Origin: Palauibacter sp022826685
GTDB taxonomy: Bacteria; Gemmatimonadota; Gemmatimonadetes; Palauibacterales; Palauibacteraceae
Length of the DNA: 64,000 nt
Direction: 5' to 3' (one strand)
Assembly: GCF_965221685.1 (NCBI RefSeq)
Contig: NZ_OZ244907.1
The notes beneath the pieces are model-generated. The model was not told the DNA's origin. It did not search any database and saw nothing but the letters and a program-made list of their open reading frames with translations. This document shows, piece by piece, positions 1 to 10,061 of the stretch (the stretch's first letter is position 1; the number at the start of each line of letters is the position of its first letter). The translations under genes and the position numbers were made by a program.

Positions 1-554
1 CCGAGGATCTCTGGCCCGGCATCGCGGAGCGGATCGGCGCCTGCACCGCCCGTCCCGCGGGCGAGGCGCCCGACCCCTCCGATGCGCCGACCCGGCACGG
101 CCCGCCCGCCCGCGGCATCACGCGTTTCGCGCCGCAACTCGCGGCCGGCATCGCGCTGGTGTGGCTCTCCGGCGCCCTCGTGTGGACAGCCGTGGCGCGG
201 GGCGACGCCGCGGGGAACGCGGGCGCCTCCCCGGGGCTCGGCGCCCCGTCGCTCCTGCCCCCGGCCGTGCGAAGCGTTTCGACGCTGGAGGACGGGGGAT
301 CGAGCGCCGAGGAATACGCCCGCCTGATCTCCGAACTCGAACGCGTGCTGTTCGACTCGGAACGGCCGCTGCCTCCGGAGACCGTGGCGCGCATCCGCCG
401 CGCCCTCGTGACGATCGACCGGGCCATCGAGGACGCGCGGGCCGCACTGCTCGAGCTGCCCGATGACCCCTACATACAGCAACACATGGAGAACACTATG
501 CGACGCAAGTCGGAGTTCCTCGCCCAGGCCGTTCAACTCGCGGCGACAGACTGA
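1..554 (+). CDS. Anti-sigma-factor-like membrane protein, C-terminal part (partial)
   Basis: The frame is open from base 3 of the window to the TGA at 552-554, so the gene begins upstream. The first visible residues read EDLWPGIAERIGA, the stretch that commonly links a zinc-finger anti-sigma domain (zf-HC2 type) to its membrane helix. A hydrophobic segment (FAPQLAAGIALVWLSGALVW) follows at about residues 45-65, and then a charged, probably helical tail with ELERVLFDSERPLPPETVARI. The zinc-finger part is outside the window, so the anti-sigma assignment is inferred from this tail and the position. The stop overlaps the ATG of the next gene by one base (TGATG), which suggests translational coupling to the DUF4097 gene. 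An ECF sigma factor gene just upstream would be expected. Confidence 0.6.
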   Translation, partial: EDLWPGIAERIGACTARPAGEAPDPSDAPTRHGPPARGITRFAPQLAAGIALVWLSGALVWTAVARGDAAGNAGASPGLGAPSLLPPAVRSVSTLEDGGSSAEEYARLISELERVLFDSERPLPPETVARIRRALVTIDRAIEDARAALLELPDDPYIQQHMENTMRRKSEFLAQAVQLAATD

Positions 555-1411
555 TGGCCCCGGCGACGGTTTTCCTGGCGGTCCTCGCAGCGACAAGCCC
601 CGGCGCGCGCGACACGACGTTCGTGGTGCCCGAGGGCGCGCGCATCGAGATCGAACACCGAGACGGAGACATCCGCGTGATGGGCGCGGACAGCCGCGAG
701 GCGCGGATCGTGCTCGACGACGATGACGGCAGGATCCGCGTGCAGTCCTCGGGTGGCACGATTCGGCTCGGCACGAACCGGGGCGGCGACGGCGCGGACT
801 TGCTCATCTGGCTTCCGGAGGACATCGAGGTGAGCGTGGCGGGACACGAGGGCGACATCACGGTGGCGGGCATCGCCCGGGGTGCGGTGTCTGTGAGAAC
901 AGCGGATGGAGACGTGGAGATCGACGGAGCCGGCAGCGTCAGCGTGGCCACGCTGGACGGCGGCGTGACGATATCGAACGCCGGATCCGCGACAGTCAGC
1001 GTGACGGACGGCGACGTGTGGCTCGACCAGGTCGCCGGGAGCATCAGCGTAAGCGGGATCGACGCCGATATCGTCGTCACGAATACCGACACCCGCGCCG
1101 TCGCGGTCACGGTCGTGGACGGCGACGTCTGGTACGACGGCGCCGTTCAGGCGGACGGCAGCTACTCGCTCAGCACCCACGACGGCGATGTGACGTTCGC
1201 CGTTCCGGAGAACGCCGGCGCCCGCATCTCCGTGTCCACCTTCGATGGAGAACTCGTCCCCTCGTTCCCCATCCAGTTCCGCGGAGGCCGTCTGCGGGGC
1301 GGCGAGTTCACGGTCGGGGACGGCGGCGCCGCCGTGACGCTGAAGTCGTTCGACGGAGACATCCTCCTCATCCGGCCGGGGGAGCGCACCCCCGACCTCG
1401 ACATCGAATAG
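554..1411 (+). CDS. DUF4097-family exported beta-strand repeat protein (DGD repeats)
   Basis: This 285-residue protein has a short N-terminal hydrophobic segment (MAPATVFLAVLAATSPGA) that can act as a signal peptide. The rest is a run of short beta repeats, each carrying a DGDI/DGDV-type turn: HRDGDIRV, HEGDITVAG, ADGDVEIDG, TDGDVWLDQ, VDGDVWYDG, HDGDVTFAV and FDGDILLI. This is the signature of the DUF4097 (putative adhesin) family, which probably folds as a parallel beta-helix or stacked sheet outside the cytoplasm. No catalytic motif is visible. It overlaps the upstream anti-sigma-like gene by one base and is followed 30 bases later by a second DUF4097 protein, so the three probably form one operon. 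Family known; biological role unknown. Confidence 0.8.
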   Translation: MAPATVFLAVLAATSPGARDTTFVVPEGARIEIEHRDGDIRVMGADSREARIVLDDDDGRIRVQSSGGTIRLGTNRGGDGADLLIWLPEDIEVSVAGHEGDITVAGIARGAVSVRTADGDVEIDGAGSVSVATLDGGVTISNAGSATVSVTDGDVWLDQVAGSISVSGIDADIVVTNTDTRAVAVTVVDGDVWYDGAVQADGSYSLSTHDGDVTFAVPENAGARISVSTFDGELVPSFPIQFRGGRLRGGEFTVGDGGAAVTLKSFDGDILLIRPGERTPDLDIE

Positions 1412-1441
1412 CTACGAATCCACGACACCGGGAGCAGCGTG

Positions 1442-2227
1442 ATGCGGAATACAGTGCGACAACTCGCCGCGGCAGCGGCTTGGCTCATGATCTGGGGGGC
1501 GGCGGAAACGCAGGCCCAGGACTTCGAATGGCAGGGGTCCGTGGACCGCGGAGACGCGGTCACGATCCGGGGCGTGAACGGCTCCATCACGGCGAGCGCC
1601 GCGACCGGCAGCCAGGTACAGGTGCGGGCCACCAAGGAATGGGATGATGACGACCCGGACTCGGTCCGCATCGAGGTCGTCGAGGATTCGCGCGGCGTCC
1701 TGATCTGCGCCGTCTACCCGTCGAGGCGCGGGCGGGACCCGAACCGGTGCGGGCATGGGGACGACTACGAGATGAGCGTCAGCAACAACGACGTGCAGGT
1801 GCACTTCACGGTCGAGGTTCCGGCCGGCGTCGAACTGGAGGCCCGGACCGTGAACGGAGGGATCGAGGCGCGCGGGATCGCCGACGAGGTGGAGGCGCGG
1901 ACCGTGAACGGCGCGGTCGCGGTCGAAGGCAACGGTCCGGTGTCCGCGGAGACCGTGAACGGAGCCATCGAGGCGCGGCTGGGAAGCGAACCTTCCGAGG
2001 ACCTTCGCTTCAAGACGGTGAACGGGGGGATCCGGCTCGTGCTCCCGAACGGGACCGACGCCGATATCGACATCCGGACGGTCAACGGTTCCATCGATAC
2101 GGATTTCCCGCTGACGATCCGCGGTCGGTGGGGACCCAGGTCCGCCTCCGGCGAGATCGGCGCGGGAGGACCGGAAATCGAACTCAGCACGGTGAACGGG
2201 AGCATCGCCCTCGTCCGCGGCGGCTGA
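1442..2227 (+). CDS. DUF4097-family exported beta-strand repeat protein (TVNG repeats)
   Basis: This 261-residue protein has a signal peptide ending near AAETQAQ. The mature part is another DUF4097 domain, but its repeat turn is VNG rather than DGD: RGVNGSITA, RTVNGGIEARG, RTVNGAVAVEG, ETVNGAIEA, KTVNGGIRL, RTVNGSIDT and STVNGSIAL. A DDDDPD acidic stretch lies near residue 63, and two cysteines (in VLICAVY and PNRCGHG) could form a disulfide. I chose ATG 1442 because GGAG lies 7 bases upstream; a GTG directly before it (1439) is the alternative. It is probably co-transcribed with the preceding DUF4097 gene and ends convergently with the amidase gene 21 bases away. Confidence 0.8.
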   Translation: MRNTVRQLAAAAAWLMIWGAAETQAQDFEWQGSVDRGDAVTIRGVNGSITASAATGSQVQVRATKEWDDDDPDSVRIEVVEDSRGVLICAVYPSRRGRDPNRCGHGDDYEMSVSNNDVQVHFTVEVPAGVELEARTVNGGIEARGIADEVEARTVNGAVAVEGNGPVSAETVNGAIEARLGSEPSEDLRFKTVNGGIRLVLPNGTDADIDIRTVNGSIDTDFPLTIRGRWGPRSASGEIGAGGPEIELSTVNGSIALVRGG

Positions 2228-2248
2228 CGCGCTCCGTAAAGCGGGCGT

Positions 2249-3889
2249 TCAGCCGAGCGTGGCGGCGAACGTGGGCGCCCTGCGCTGCTGCGTGGCCTGC
2301 TCGTAGGCGTAGGCGATCCGCAGCAGCGTGGGCTCCGTCCAGGCCGGACCGAAGAAGGAGACCCCCGCCGGAAGCCCCTTCACGAACCCCATCGGCACCG
2401 TGATGTCCGGGTAGCCGGCGATCGCGGCGGGGGCGGCGGAGGATCCTCCATCGAGCCTGTCGCCCTTGATGTGGTCGGTCGGCCACGGGAGGTCCCGCGT
2501 CGGCGCGACGATCGCGTCGAGACGGTGCTCCCGCACCAGGCGGTCGATCCCATCCTCCCGGTTCGCCTGCTGAATCGTCGCCTTCGCGTTCAGGTATTCG
2601 GGGTCCGTGAGCGGTCCCCTCGCCTGCGAGGCGATCAGGCGCTCCTGGCCGAAGTGCGGCATCTCGCGGTCGGCGTTGCGCTCGTTGAACTCGATGACCT
2701 CGGCGAGGCTCTTCACGGGGGCGTCCGGACCCAGCCCGGCGAGATAGGCGTTGAGGTCGGCCTTGAACTCGTACTCCAGCAGGACGAGCGAGAGCGGGTC
2801 GTTCCAGGCGGCCGCGTCCATGTTCGCGGGATCGATGACGACCGCGCCCTCCGCTCGCATCGCCTCGACCGCCTCGTCGAACAGCGCCAGCACGCGCGGA
2901 TCGAAGCCGGGGAAGCTGCGCACGACGCCGATGCGGGCGCCCTGGAGCCCGGCCGGATCGAGGAACTGCGTGTAGTCGGCGTGCTCGCGGCCCTCGCTCG
3001 CGGCCGTGGCCGGGTCTCGCGGGTCAACGCCGATGCACCCGCCGAGCAGGATGGCGGCGTCCCGCACCGTCCGGCACATGGGTCCCGCCGTGTCCTGTGA
3101 GTGGGAGATGGGGATGACCCCGGACCGGCTCCACAGTCCGACCGTCGGCTTGATCCCGACGATCCCGTTGCTCGAGGACGGGCACATGATGGAGCCGCCC
3201 GTCTCCGTCCCCACCGTGAGCGCGCACAGATTCGCCGACGCCGCGACGCCGGAGCCGGAACTCGAACCGCACGGGTTCCGGTCGAGCGCGTAGGGGTTCC
3301 GGCACTGGCCGCCGCGCGCGCTCCAGCCGCTCGTCGCCCTGATGCCCCGGAAATACGCCCACTCGCTCAGGTTCGCCTTGGCGAGGATGAGGGCGCCCGC
3401 CTCTCGCAGCCGGGCGGCAATGAACGAATCCTGCGGCGGGATCGAACCCTCCAGCGCGAGCGACCCCGCCGTCGTCGTCATCCGGTCGTGCGTATCGATG
3501 TTGTCCTTGAGCGCGACGGGAATCCCGTGCAGCGGGCCGCGGACGTTGCCCGCCGCACGCTCCGCGTCCAGTTCATCGGCGATGGCGAGCGCGTCGGGGT
3601 TCGTCTCGATGATCGAACGCAGTTCAGGCCCCTGCCCGTCCAGCGCCTCGATGCGTTCCAGATACGACTCCGCGATCGAGCGGGCCGTGCGCTCGCCCGA
3701 CGCCATGCTCGCCTGGAGTTCGTCGACCGTCACCTCGTCCAGTTCGAACGACGGCACCGCCGCCGCGCCGTCCGTCTCCCCGGCCCCGGCACGCGCCGAG
3801 TCGCCGTCGGGCGCGCAGCCCGACGCGGCCGCCACCGCCCCCAGTCCGCCGGCCACACTGGCCCCGATAAACCCTCGTCGATCGATCAT
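2249..3889 (-). CDS. Amidase signature family enzyme, exported by the Tat route
   Basis: This 546-residue protein hydrolyses an amide bond using the Ser-cisSer-Lys triad of the amidase signature family. Visible parts are the catalytic lysine in VALKDNIDT (about K128), the GSSSGSG serine cluster (209-214) with the cis-serine, and the nucleophile in GTETGGSI (about S233). The N-terminus (MIDRRGFIGASVAGG) is a twin-arginine-like signal, and the cysteine in AAASGCAPDG could be a lipidation site, so the enzyme is probably periplasmic or membrane-anchored. GGGGGACAG lies six bases before the ATG. It begins 49 bases downstream of the TonB receptor gene on the same strand, which suggests that the receptor imports or binds a substrate related to this enzyme (inference). 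The exact substrate cannot be told. Confidence 0.9.
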   Translation of the reverse strand: MIDRRGFIGASVAGGLGAVAAASGCAPDGDSARAGAGETDGAAAVPSFELDEVTVDELQASMASGERTARSIAESYLERIEALDGQGPELRSIIETNPDALAIADELDAERAAGNVRGPLHGIPVALKDNIDTHDRMTTTAGSLALEGSIPPQDSFIAARLREAGALILAKANLSEWAYFRGIRATSGWSARGGQCRNPYALDRNPCGSSSGSGVAASANLCALTVGTETGGSIMCPSSSNGIVGIKPTVGLWSRSGVIPISHSQDTAGPMCRTVRDAAILLGGCIGVDPRDPATAASEGREHADYTQFLDPAGLQGARIGVVRSFPGFDPRVLALFDEAVEAMRAEGAVVIDPANMDAAAWNDPLSLVLLEYEFKADLNAYLAGLGPDAPVKSLAEVIEFNERNADREMPHFGQERLIASQARGPLTDPEYLNAKATIQQANREDGIDRLVREHRLDAIVAPTRDLPWPTDHIKGDRLDGGSSAAPAAIAGYPDITVPMGFVKGLPAGVSFFGPAWTEPTLLRIAYAYEQATQQRRAPTFAATLG

Positions 3890-3938
3890 CGCTGTCCCCC
3901 TTGGCGTCCCGTCACTTCACACGCCGACACCGCTCCGC

Positions 3939-6624
3939 TCAGAAGTCGTACCGCACCCGCACGAGCGCGAGCCTTCCCAGCTCCGGTGCACCGACGAACT
4001 CCCGGTGACGGTTGTTCAGCAGATTGTACACGGTCAGCTCGACGCGGGCGTTCGTCTGGAAAGGCAGCTGGTAACCCGCGGAAACGTCGAGAACGTGATA
4101 TGCATCCACCATGCCGGCAAAGACGCCCGAAGCCATGGCGAAGGCATCGGCGAAGCGCCAGCGCCCATTCAGGAAGAAGCCTGCGGCGCGATCGTTGAAG
4201 GCGGCGGCGATGGAGCCCTTGTGGCTCGGTGCGTTGAGCGTCAGGTCGTCCGAGCCGGGGCAGTGTCCGTCGTCGTTGAAGTCGAAGCACTCCGTGCTCT
4301 GGAACGAATAGGCCGCCGTAAGGCTCAGCCGGTCGGAGGCCAGGATACGGGCGGACAGGTCGACGCCCCAGTAGCTGGCCGACCCGAAGTTGCGTGCAGC
4401 CAGCAGCAGGTCCGCGGAGTCCACCTGATCCGGGGTCACGGCACCGACCGGAACCGAGGTGAGCCCGGCAGCCAGCTCGGTGACCTGATCGGGAGTGATC
4501 TGCCCCGCTTGAATGAGCGGAGCAAGCCGGCTCGTGAGGAAGGCGCCGACCGAAGCGGGATCGAGAAAGACGTTGGGAGATTCGACCTTGAGGGGGCCAA
4601 CGAAATTCTCGACGTTGGCCAGGTACAGGTCCGCCGCCAAACTCACGCGATCCCCGATCAACCCCTTGTACCCGACCTCGATGCTGTTTGAACACGGTGG
4701 GCACGAGTTCGGGAAGGTCGGCGGGGCCGGTGTCGAGGGGGAAGATCTCGCCGCCTTCGGGACCCAGGGCGTCCGGGTTCAGGCGCCGGAAGACGGTGCC
4801 CAGCTCGGGGTCGGCGGGGAGCCTCCCGGGCTCCAGCAGGAAGTCGTGCAGAGTCCGCGGGGCAAACTGCGTGACCAGCGCGTCCCAGAACAGCGCCGCG
4901 CTCGCAGGAAGCCGGCCGGGGCGGAACGGGGAGCGCATGCAGTGCCCCATGAGTCCGCCCGGACACCGGTCGGCGAAGGTCAGGCCACCGGCCGGAACGC
5001 CGAACGCACGCAGCGTGTAGCCGACGCCCGGCGCGACCGGGATCGCTCCGGTCGGGAGGTCCAGGAACAGGCTGGAGGTTGAAGGTGTCGCGAAGGCCCG
5101 ATTGTAGGTCAGCCGCAGGTTCTGGTTCTGGGCGGGCCGGAAGACCAGGGCGGCGCGAGGAGAGACGTTCACGCCATCCAGCCGATTGTGGTCGTCGACC
5201 CGCAGGGCCGTGACAAGGTCCACCCGGTCGCCGAGGCGCGTCTCGGAGTGCAGGTACGCGCCCGTCTCGATCAGTACGTCGTCGTCCTCGTTGCGCCCGT
5301 AGATCGTGCCCTCCGAACGCGGTTCGATGCGCTGCCAGTCGACCCCGTAGGTGAAGCTCTGCCGGTCGCCCAGGTCGAGGCCGTGCTGAAGCTGGGCGGC
5401 CATCGTGCGTGACCGGTCGACGATGAGCTCGCCACTGCGCAACAAGTAGCTGTTGTCGCCCGAGTGCGTCTGGTTGAGGAAGACCTGCCCGAACAAGCGG
5501 CCCTTGAGGAGCCTTGCCTGGCCGTAGCGGTACTGCCAGTCGTGCGTCTGCGCGGAGCCGACGGTGGTGAGGTTAATGCTGCTCAGCGAGTTGTTGAGCC
5601 CGCCCGAGAGGATGAATTCGCCGTCGCCGGCAAATCGATAGTCGGCCCGAAGGTCGGCGAAGTAGCGCTCGTTGACCGGATCGCGGACACCGATGCGGGG
5701 ATGACCCGGGTTCTGCTCCCGGGCCGAGACCTCCCAGGGATCCACGTACTCCCAGTCGTCGCCCCGCAGATACTGGCCGGAGACCTTCAGACCGAAACGC
5801 TCGGACACCCGGTGGGCGCTCCGGCCAAGAAACTGGAAGAGCGACCGCTCGCCGCCGCCCAGGGTCACCGTCGATCCGGGCCTGTCGATCGGGGAGTGGG
5901 TGATGATGTGCATGACGCCCTCGGCCGCGTTGGGGCCGTAGAGCGCCGCACCCGGCCCGCGCGCCAACTCGATCCGCTCGATGTCCATGTCCGTCGTCGG
6001 GATCATGTTGATGGCGTTGATCCTGAGCGCCGGAATGCGCGCATAGCGGTTGTCGACGATGCTCAGCAAGCGTCCGGAAGAGACGTTGTTGAATCCCCGC
6101 ACGACCACGTAACTCTGCGTGAGCCCCGTGGATGCGATGTCGACGCCCGGGAGCGTCCTGATGTGGTCGGCGGGCGTGCGCGAGATCAGGCGGGAAATCT
6201 CCTCGCCACGGAGCGTCGAGATCGAAGCCGGGGCATCGAGTTCCTTCTCCTCCCGCCGCGAGACCGTCACCACGAGCTGGTTGAGCGTCAACGCCCGGGA
6301 GCGGAGTTCGATGGTTACCGAGGCGGAACCGCCCGCGTCTACGGTTACACCATCGGTGCGCGACGTCTCGTACCCGATCCGGGTCACCAGTATGGAGTGC
6401 GTACCGGCGGGCACGGAGAGGCGGAAGGCGCCGGATTCGTCGCTGGCGACCGGGCCGTCCGGCTGGCCCAGAGCCTGGACGGAAGCATTCGTCACCGGTG
6501 CGCCCGTTTCCATGTCGGTGACACGGCCGGTGATGGTCCCTTGCTGCGCGGCGACCGGGGTGAAGGACGCCGCGACAAGGGCCGCGACCAGGGTGTTTCG
6601 GGCCGGCGCAGATCGCGGGTTCAT
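3939..6624 (-). pseudogene. TonB-dependent outer-membrane receptor, interrupted by a 1-base frameshift
   Basis: The N-terminal frame gives a signal peptide (MNPRSAPARNTLVAALVAAS...), a carboxypeptidase-regulatory-like domain (GTITGRVTDMETGAPV), a plug domain (SRREEKELDAPASISTLRG to ERIELARGPGAALYGPNA) and most of a beta-barrel, up to LPELVPTVF near base 4690. The barrel then continues in another frame with NSIEVGYKGLIGDRVSLAAD and ends in the classic aromatic strand LALVRVRYDF at 3939. Removing one base from AAA (4687-4689) or from TT (4691-4692) of the coding strand joins the frames as PTVFNSIEVGYKG or PTVSNSIEVGYKG, a standard receptor sequence. The interval is 3n+1 bases, as one inserted base requires. 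The product would be about 894 residues. ATG 6624 has GGAGGG just upstream. This could be a real lesion or a homopolymer error in the assembly. Confidence 0.85.
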
Positions 6625-6675
6625 TGCTCCCTCCAGTCGGAGGCCTCCGCAGCGAGCCTGAGGAGGCACTGCGAT

Positions 6676-9600
6676 TCAGAACGCGTCGTCGGTGATGATG
6701 AGCATGCCGAGCCCGCGCAGCGTCTCGTTGAGCGCCGCGACGTCCGTCCGAACCAGCTCCTCCAGCTCGGCCAGGTGTGCCTCCAGCGCATCGTGGAGGA
6801 TGACCTTCACCTCCATCTCCTGGTCCGTGGGCCGGAAGTCCGCGATGGAGAGTGCGCCGACCAGGTATCCGAGCTTCTGAAGGAGCCGTGCCTCGAAGCG
6901 GACGCCGTCCTGGCCCTGCCCCGTGAGCCGCAGGTCGACCATCGTCTCCTGCAGGTCGACCAGCTTCTGCCGCACGTCCTCGACCGATGCGGAGAGATCG
7001 TCGTCCTCCGCGAACCGCGCCAGCGTCCTCAGCTGCACCCGCATCGCCTCCACCCGGTGCACCGCATCGCCCGCCCGCACGACGTCCTCGCGCACCTCGC
7101 GGATGAAGGCGAGTTGCTCGGCGATCTCCGCCTCCGTTCCCGCCGAGTGCGGGTCCTTGAGGACCGTCAGCGGCTGCTCGTGCGTCGCCCCGTCCACCGA
7201 GAGGCGCACCGTGTACTGCCCCGGCGGCATGAGAATCGAGATCTGCTGCCCGCCGGGCGCCGGCCTCCCCTCGTCGCCGACCTCGATGTGCTCCGCGTAC
7301 CTGGGCGGCGTGAGCATCCGGATCGGCTCGTTGGGTTCATCCCGGAGGTCCCAGTGAATCCGGCTCACGCCCGCCCGGTTCGGCCCCTCCAGCGTGCGCA
7401 CGACCGTCCCCGACCCGTCCAGGATCTCGATCGTCGGCGCCTCCGAAGCCTCCGCCGCGAGCCAGTAGTTGAGCGAGGCCCCATACTGCGGGTCCTCGCC
7501 GATCGTGGGATCGTCGTACGGGATCGAGGGCGGCGTGATCGGCCGGAAGCGGTACGCGTCGCGCGGTGCGAACAGGTGCGAGGCCGACGCCATCACCTCC
7601 GGCGTCATCTGCTGGATCGGCGACAGGTCGTCGAAGATCCAGAACCCGCGCCCGTACGTGCCCACCACGAGATCGTTGAAGTGCTCCTGCACGACGATCC
7701 CCGACACGGGCGCCGCCGGCAGGTTGTTCTGCAGCGGCTGCCAGTCGTCCCCGTCGTTGAAGGAGACGTAGATCGCGTTCTCCGTCCCCACGTAGAGCAT
7801 CCCCGGCCGCACCGGGTCCTCGACGATGATCTTCGTGTAGCTCAGCATGCTGGGCGGGATCCCGTCGGTGATCTTCTCCCACGAGGCGCCGAAGTCGCGC
7901 GTCCGGTAGACGTGCGGGTCGCGGATGTTCACCTGGTGGCCGTCCGCCGCGATGTAGGCCGTGCCCGCGTCGTAGCGCGAGGGCGCGATGCTGCGCACGG
8001 CGATCCACTCCGGCAGCCCGGCGACGTTGCCCGTCACGTCCGTCCAGTTCTCCCCGCCGTCCCGCGTGATGTGGAGCTTGCCGTCGTTCGTGCCGGCCCA
8101 GATGAGGCCCGCCTCGATCGGCGACTCCGCGATCCCGAACACGGTGCCCGCGTACTCGACGCCGATGTTGTCGCCCGTGAGCCCGCCCGAGAGCCCCATT
8201 CGGCTCCGGTCGTTCAGCGTCAGGTCCGGGCTGATGACCTCCCAGCTCTGCCCGCGGTTCCGCGTGCGGTGCACGTGCTGGCTCCCCACGTAGACCGTCT
8301 CGTTGTCGTGCGGGGAGATGTGGACCGGCGCGTCCCAGATGAAGCGATAGCGGACGCCAGAGGCGGGCCCGCGGCTCTGCTCCGGCCACACCTCGACGGG
8401 CCGGTACTGCCGGCGCTCCTCCTCGTAGCGGACGACGATCCCCCCCACCATCCCCGAGCCGGAGGCCGAGGACCACACGACGTTGGGGTCGGTCGGATCC
8501 GGGGTGGCGAAGCCGCTCTCGCCGCCCCCGACGTGGTGCCACATGCCGCGCGGGATGTGGTTGATGCGCCGGACGCCGAGGATCCGGCTGTTGCTGGGGC
8601 CGCGGTAGGTCGGCTCATCCTGCTTGTTCCCGAGCACGTTGTAGGGGACCGCGTTGTCCACCGTCACGTGGTACATCTGCGCGTTCGTGAGCCGCTGACG
8701 GAACCACGTCTTCGTGCGGTTGATCGAGATCGAGAGCCCCTGGTCGTGCGCCACGATCATGCGGTCCGGGTTCGTGGGGTCGATCCACATGTCGTGGTGG
8801 TCGCCCCCCGGCGCCTGCGCGCGCGGGATCACGTCCAGCGTCCGCCCCCCATCCGTCGACACCGTGAACGAGGCGGTGAGGAAATAGGCCTCGTCCTCGT
8901 CATCCGGCGAGATCACGACGCGCGAGTAGTAGTGCGGCCGCCCCATCGCGTTCCGGTTGCGGGTGATGAGCGCCCACGTGCGGCCCCCGTCCTCCGAGCG
9001 CCACAGCTGGCCGTCCTCCGTGGGCTGGCCGTCCCACGGGATCCCGTCCCCCGTCTCGAGCATCGCGTACACCCGCTGCGTGTTCGAGGCGGCGATCGCC
9101 ACGGCCACCTTGCCGACCGGCTTCTTCGGCAGGCCGATCGTGTTGTCCGGGCCGTTCAGCTTCTCCCACGTGTCCCCGCCGTCGCGCGACACGTGCAGAC
9201 CGCCGCCGGGACCGCCGCTCGTGCGCCCCCAGGTGTGGATCTCGAGCTGCCAGGTGCCCGCGAAGAGGACGCGCGGGTTCGTCGGGTCCATCGCGATGTC
9301 CGAGCACCCCGTGTCCTCGTCGATGAAGAGGACGTGCTCCCAGCTTTCGCCCCCGTCCATCGTCCGGTAGACCCCGCGTTCCGGCTGCGGCCCGTAGGAG
9401 TGGCCCAGCGCACAGACGTAGACGATGTCCGGGTTCGTCGGATGGATGACGAGGCGCGGGATCCGTCCCGTGGGTTCGAGCCCCATGAGGGTCCACGTCT
9501 CCCCCGCGTCGGTGGACTTGTAGACGCCCTGACCGATGGAGACGTGACTCCGGATCTTCCCCTCTCCCGTCCCCGTCCAGACGATGTTGGGGTCCGTGGG

Positions 9601-9912
9601 AGAGACGGCGAGCGAGCCGATCGACTGCACCGGCTGGTCGTCGAACATCTCGTCCCAGTTCACGCCTCCGTCGGTCGTCTTGTAGATCCCGCCCGAGGCC
9701 GCCCCCACGTAGTAGGTGTACGGCTGGCCGGGGATCCCCGCCGCCGCACTGAAGCGGTTCCCCTCGGGACCGATGTTCCGCCAGCGGAGCGTCTCGTAGG
9801 CCGCGGGATCGGGAGCTGCCTGCGCCGCCAGCGGTGTGACCGCGGGAAACGCCGCAAGAAGCAGGGCGAAACCCGCGATGAGCGGGCGGATGGAAAAGGA
9901 TCGGACGCGCAT
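6676..9912 (-). CDS. Large exported BNR/VPS10-like beta-propeller protein
   Basis: This 1078-residue protein has a clear signal peptide (MRVRSFSIRPLIAGFALLLA...) ending near PLAAQA. Most of the mature part consists of BNR/Asp-box repeats such as STDGGRT, SRDGGDTWEKL, RTRDFGASWEKI and TRDGGENWTDV, the pattern of sortilin-like/WD40-YVTN-BNR exo-proteins, with about ten blades over residues 30-730. The last 250 residues change character: a beta domain (SEAPTIEILDGSGTVVRTLEG) and then a charged helical tail (EIAEQLAFIREVREDVVRAG) likely to be coiled coil. Such proteins are annotated as glycosyl hydrolase-like but no glycosidase catalytic site is identifiable, so no enzyme activity is claimed. ATG 9912 is preferred over an upstream in-frame start because the signal peptide begins there. 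It sits 51 bases upstream of the TonB receptor gene. Confidence 0.85.
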   Translation of the reverse strand: MRVRSFSIRPLIAGFALLLAAFPAVTPLAAQAAPDPAAYETLRWRNIGPEGNRFSAAAGIPGQPYTYYVGAASGGIYKTTDGGVNWDEMFDDQPVQSIGSLAVSPTDPNIVWTGTGEGKIRSHVSIGQGVYKSTDAGETWTLMGLEPTGRIPRLVIHPTNPDIVYVCALGHSYGPQPERGVYRTMDGGESWEHVLFIDEDTGCSDIAMDPTNPRVLFAGTWQLEIHTWGRTSGGPGGGLHVSRDGGDTWEKLNGPDNTIGLPKKPVGKVAVAIAASNTQRVYAMLETGDGIPWDGQPTEDGQLWRSEDGGRTWALITRNRNAMGRPHYYSRVVISPDDEDEAYFLTASFTVSTDGGRTLDVIPRAQAPGGDHHDMWIDPTNPDRMIVAHDQGLSISINRTKTWFRQRLTNAQMYHVTVDNAVPYNVLGNKQDEPTYRGPSNSRILGVRRINHIPRGMWHHVGGGESGFATPDPTDPNVVWSSASGSGMVGGIVVRYEEERRQYRPVEVWPEQSRGPASGVRYRFIWDAPVHISPHDNETVYVGSQHVHRTRNRGQSWEVISPDLTLNDRSRMGLSGGLTGDNIGVEYAGTVFGIAESPIEAGLIWAGTNDGKLHITRDGGENWTDVTGNVAGLPEWIAVRSIAPSRYDAGTAYIAADGHQVNIRDPHVYRTRDFGASWEKITDGIPPSMLSYTKIIVEDPVRPGMLYVGTENAIYVSFNDGDDWQPLQNNLPAAPVSGIVVQEHFNDLVVGTYGRGFWIFDDLSPIQQMTPEVMASASHLFAPRDAYRFRPITPPSIPYDDPTIGEDPQYGASLNYWLAAEASEAPTIEILDGSGTVVRTLEGPNRAGVSRIHWDLRDEPNEPIRMLTPPRYAEHIEVGDEGRPAPGGQQISILMPPGQYTVRLSVDGATHEQPLTVLKDPHSAGTEAEIAEQLAFIREVREDVVRAGDAVHRVEAMRVQLRTLARFAEDDDLSASVEDVRQKLVDLQETMVDLRLTGQGQDGVRFEARLLQKLGYLVGALSIADFRPTDQEMEVKVILHDALEAHLAELEELVRTDVAALNETLRGLGMLIITDDAF

Positions 9913-10061
9913 GTTGTGCCTCGCTGGGTCGAGTTGGACGGACGCCGGGATTTTGCCGGGAAAACACGGTGCGCCGGGCAAGCCCGGCTGACAAGACCGC
10001 CCGTTCGCCGGTCGCGGGTGTTGAAGGCCGGATGATGGAGCCGGGCACGTTGGAGTCGGAC

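Noticed and set aside
2215..2255. Partial hairpin between the convergent DUF4097 and amidase genes
   Set aside because: Pairing needs several bulges and no T-run follows on either strand.
5464..10035. A very long open frame (about 1500 codons) on the plus strand opposite the TonB receptor and BNR genes
   Set aside because: It is rich in R, P, A and V with low complexity, the usual antisense shadow of high-GC genes, and the minus strand has two clear family matches.
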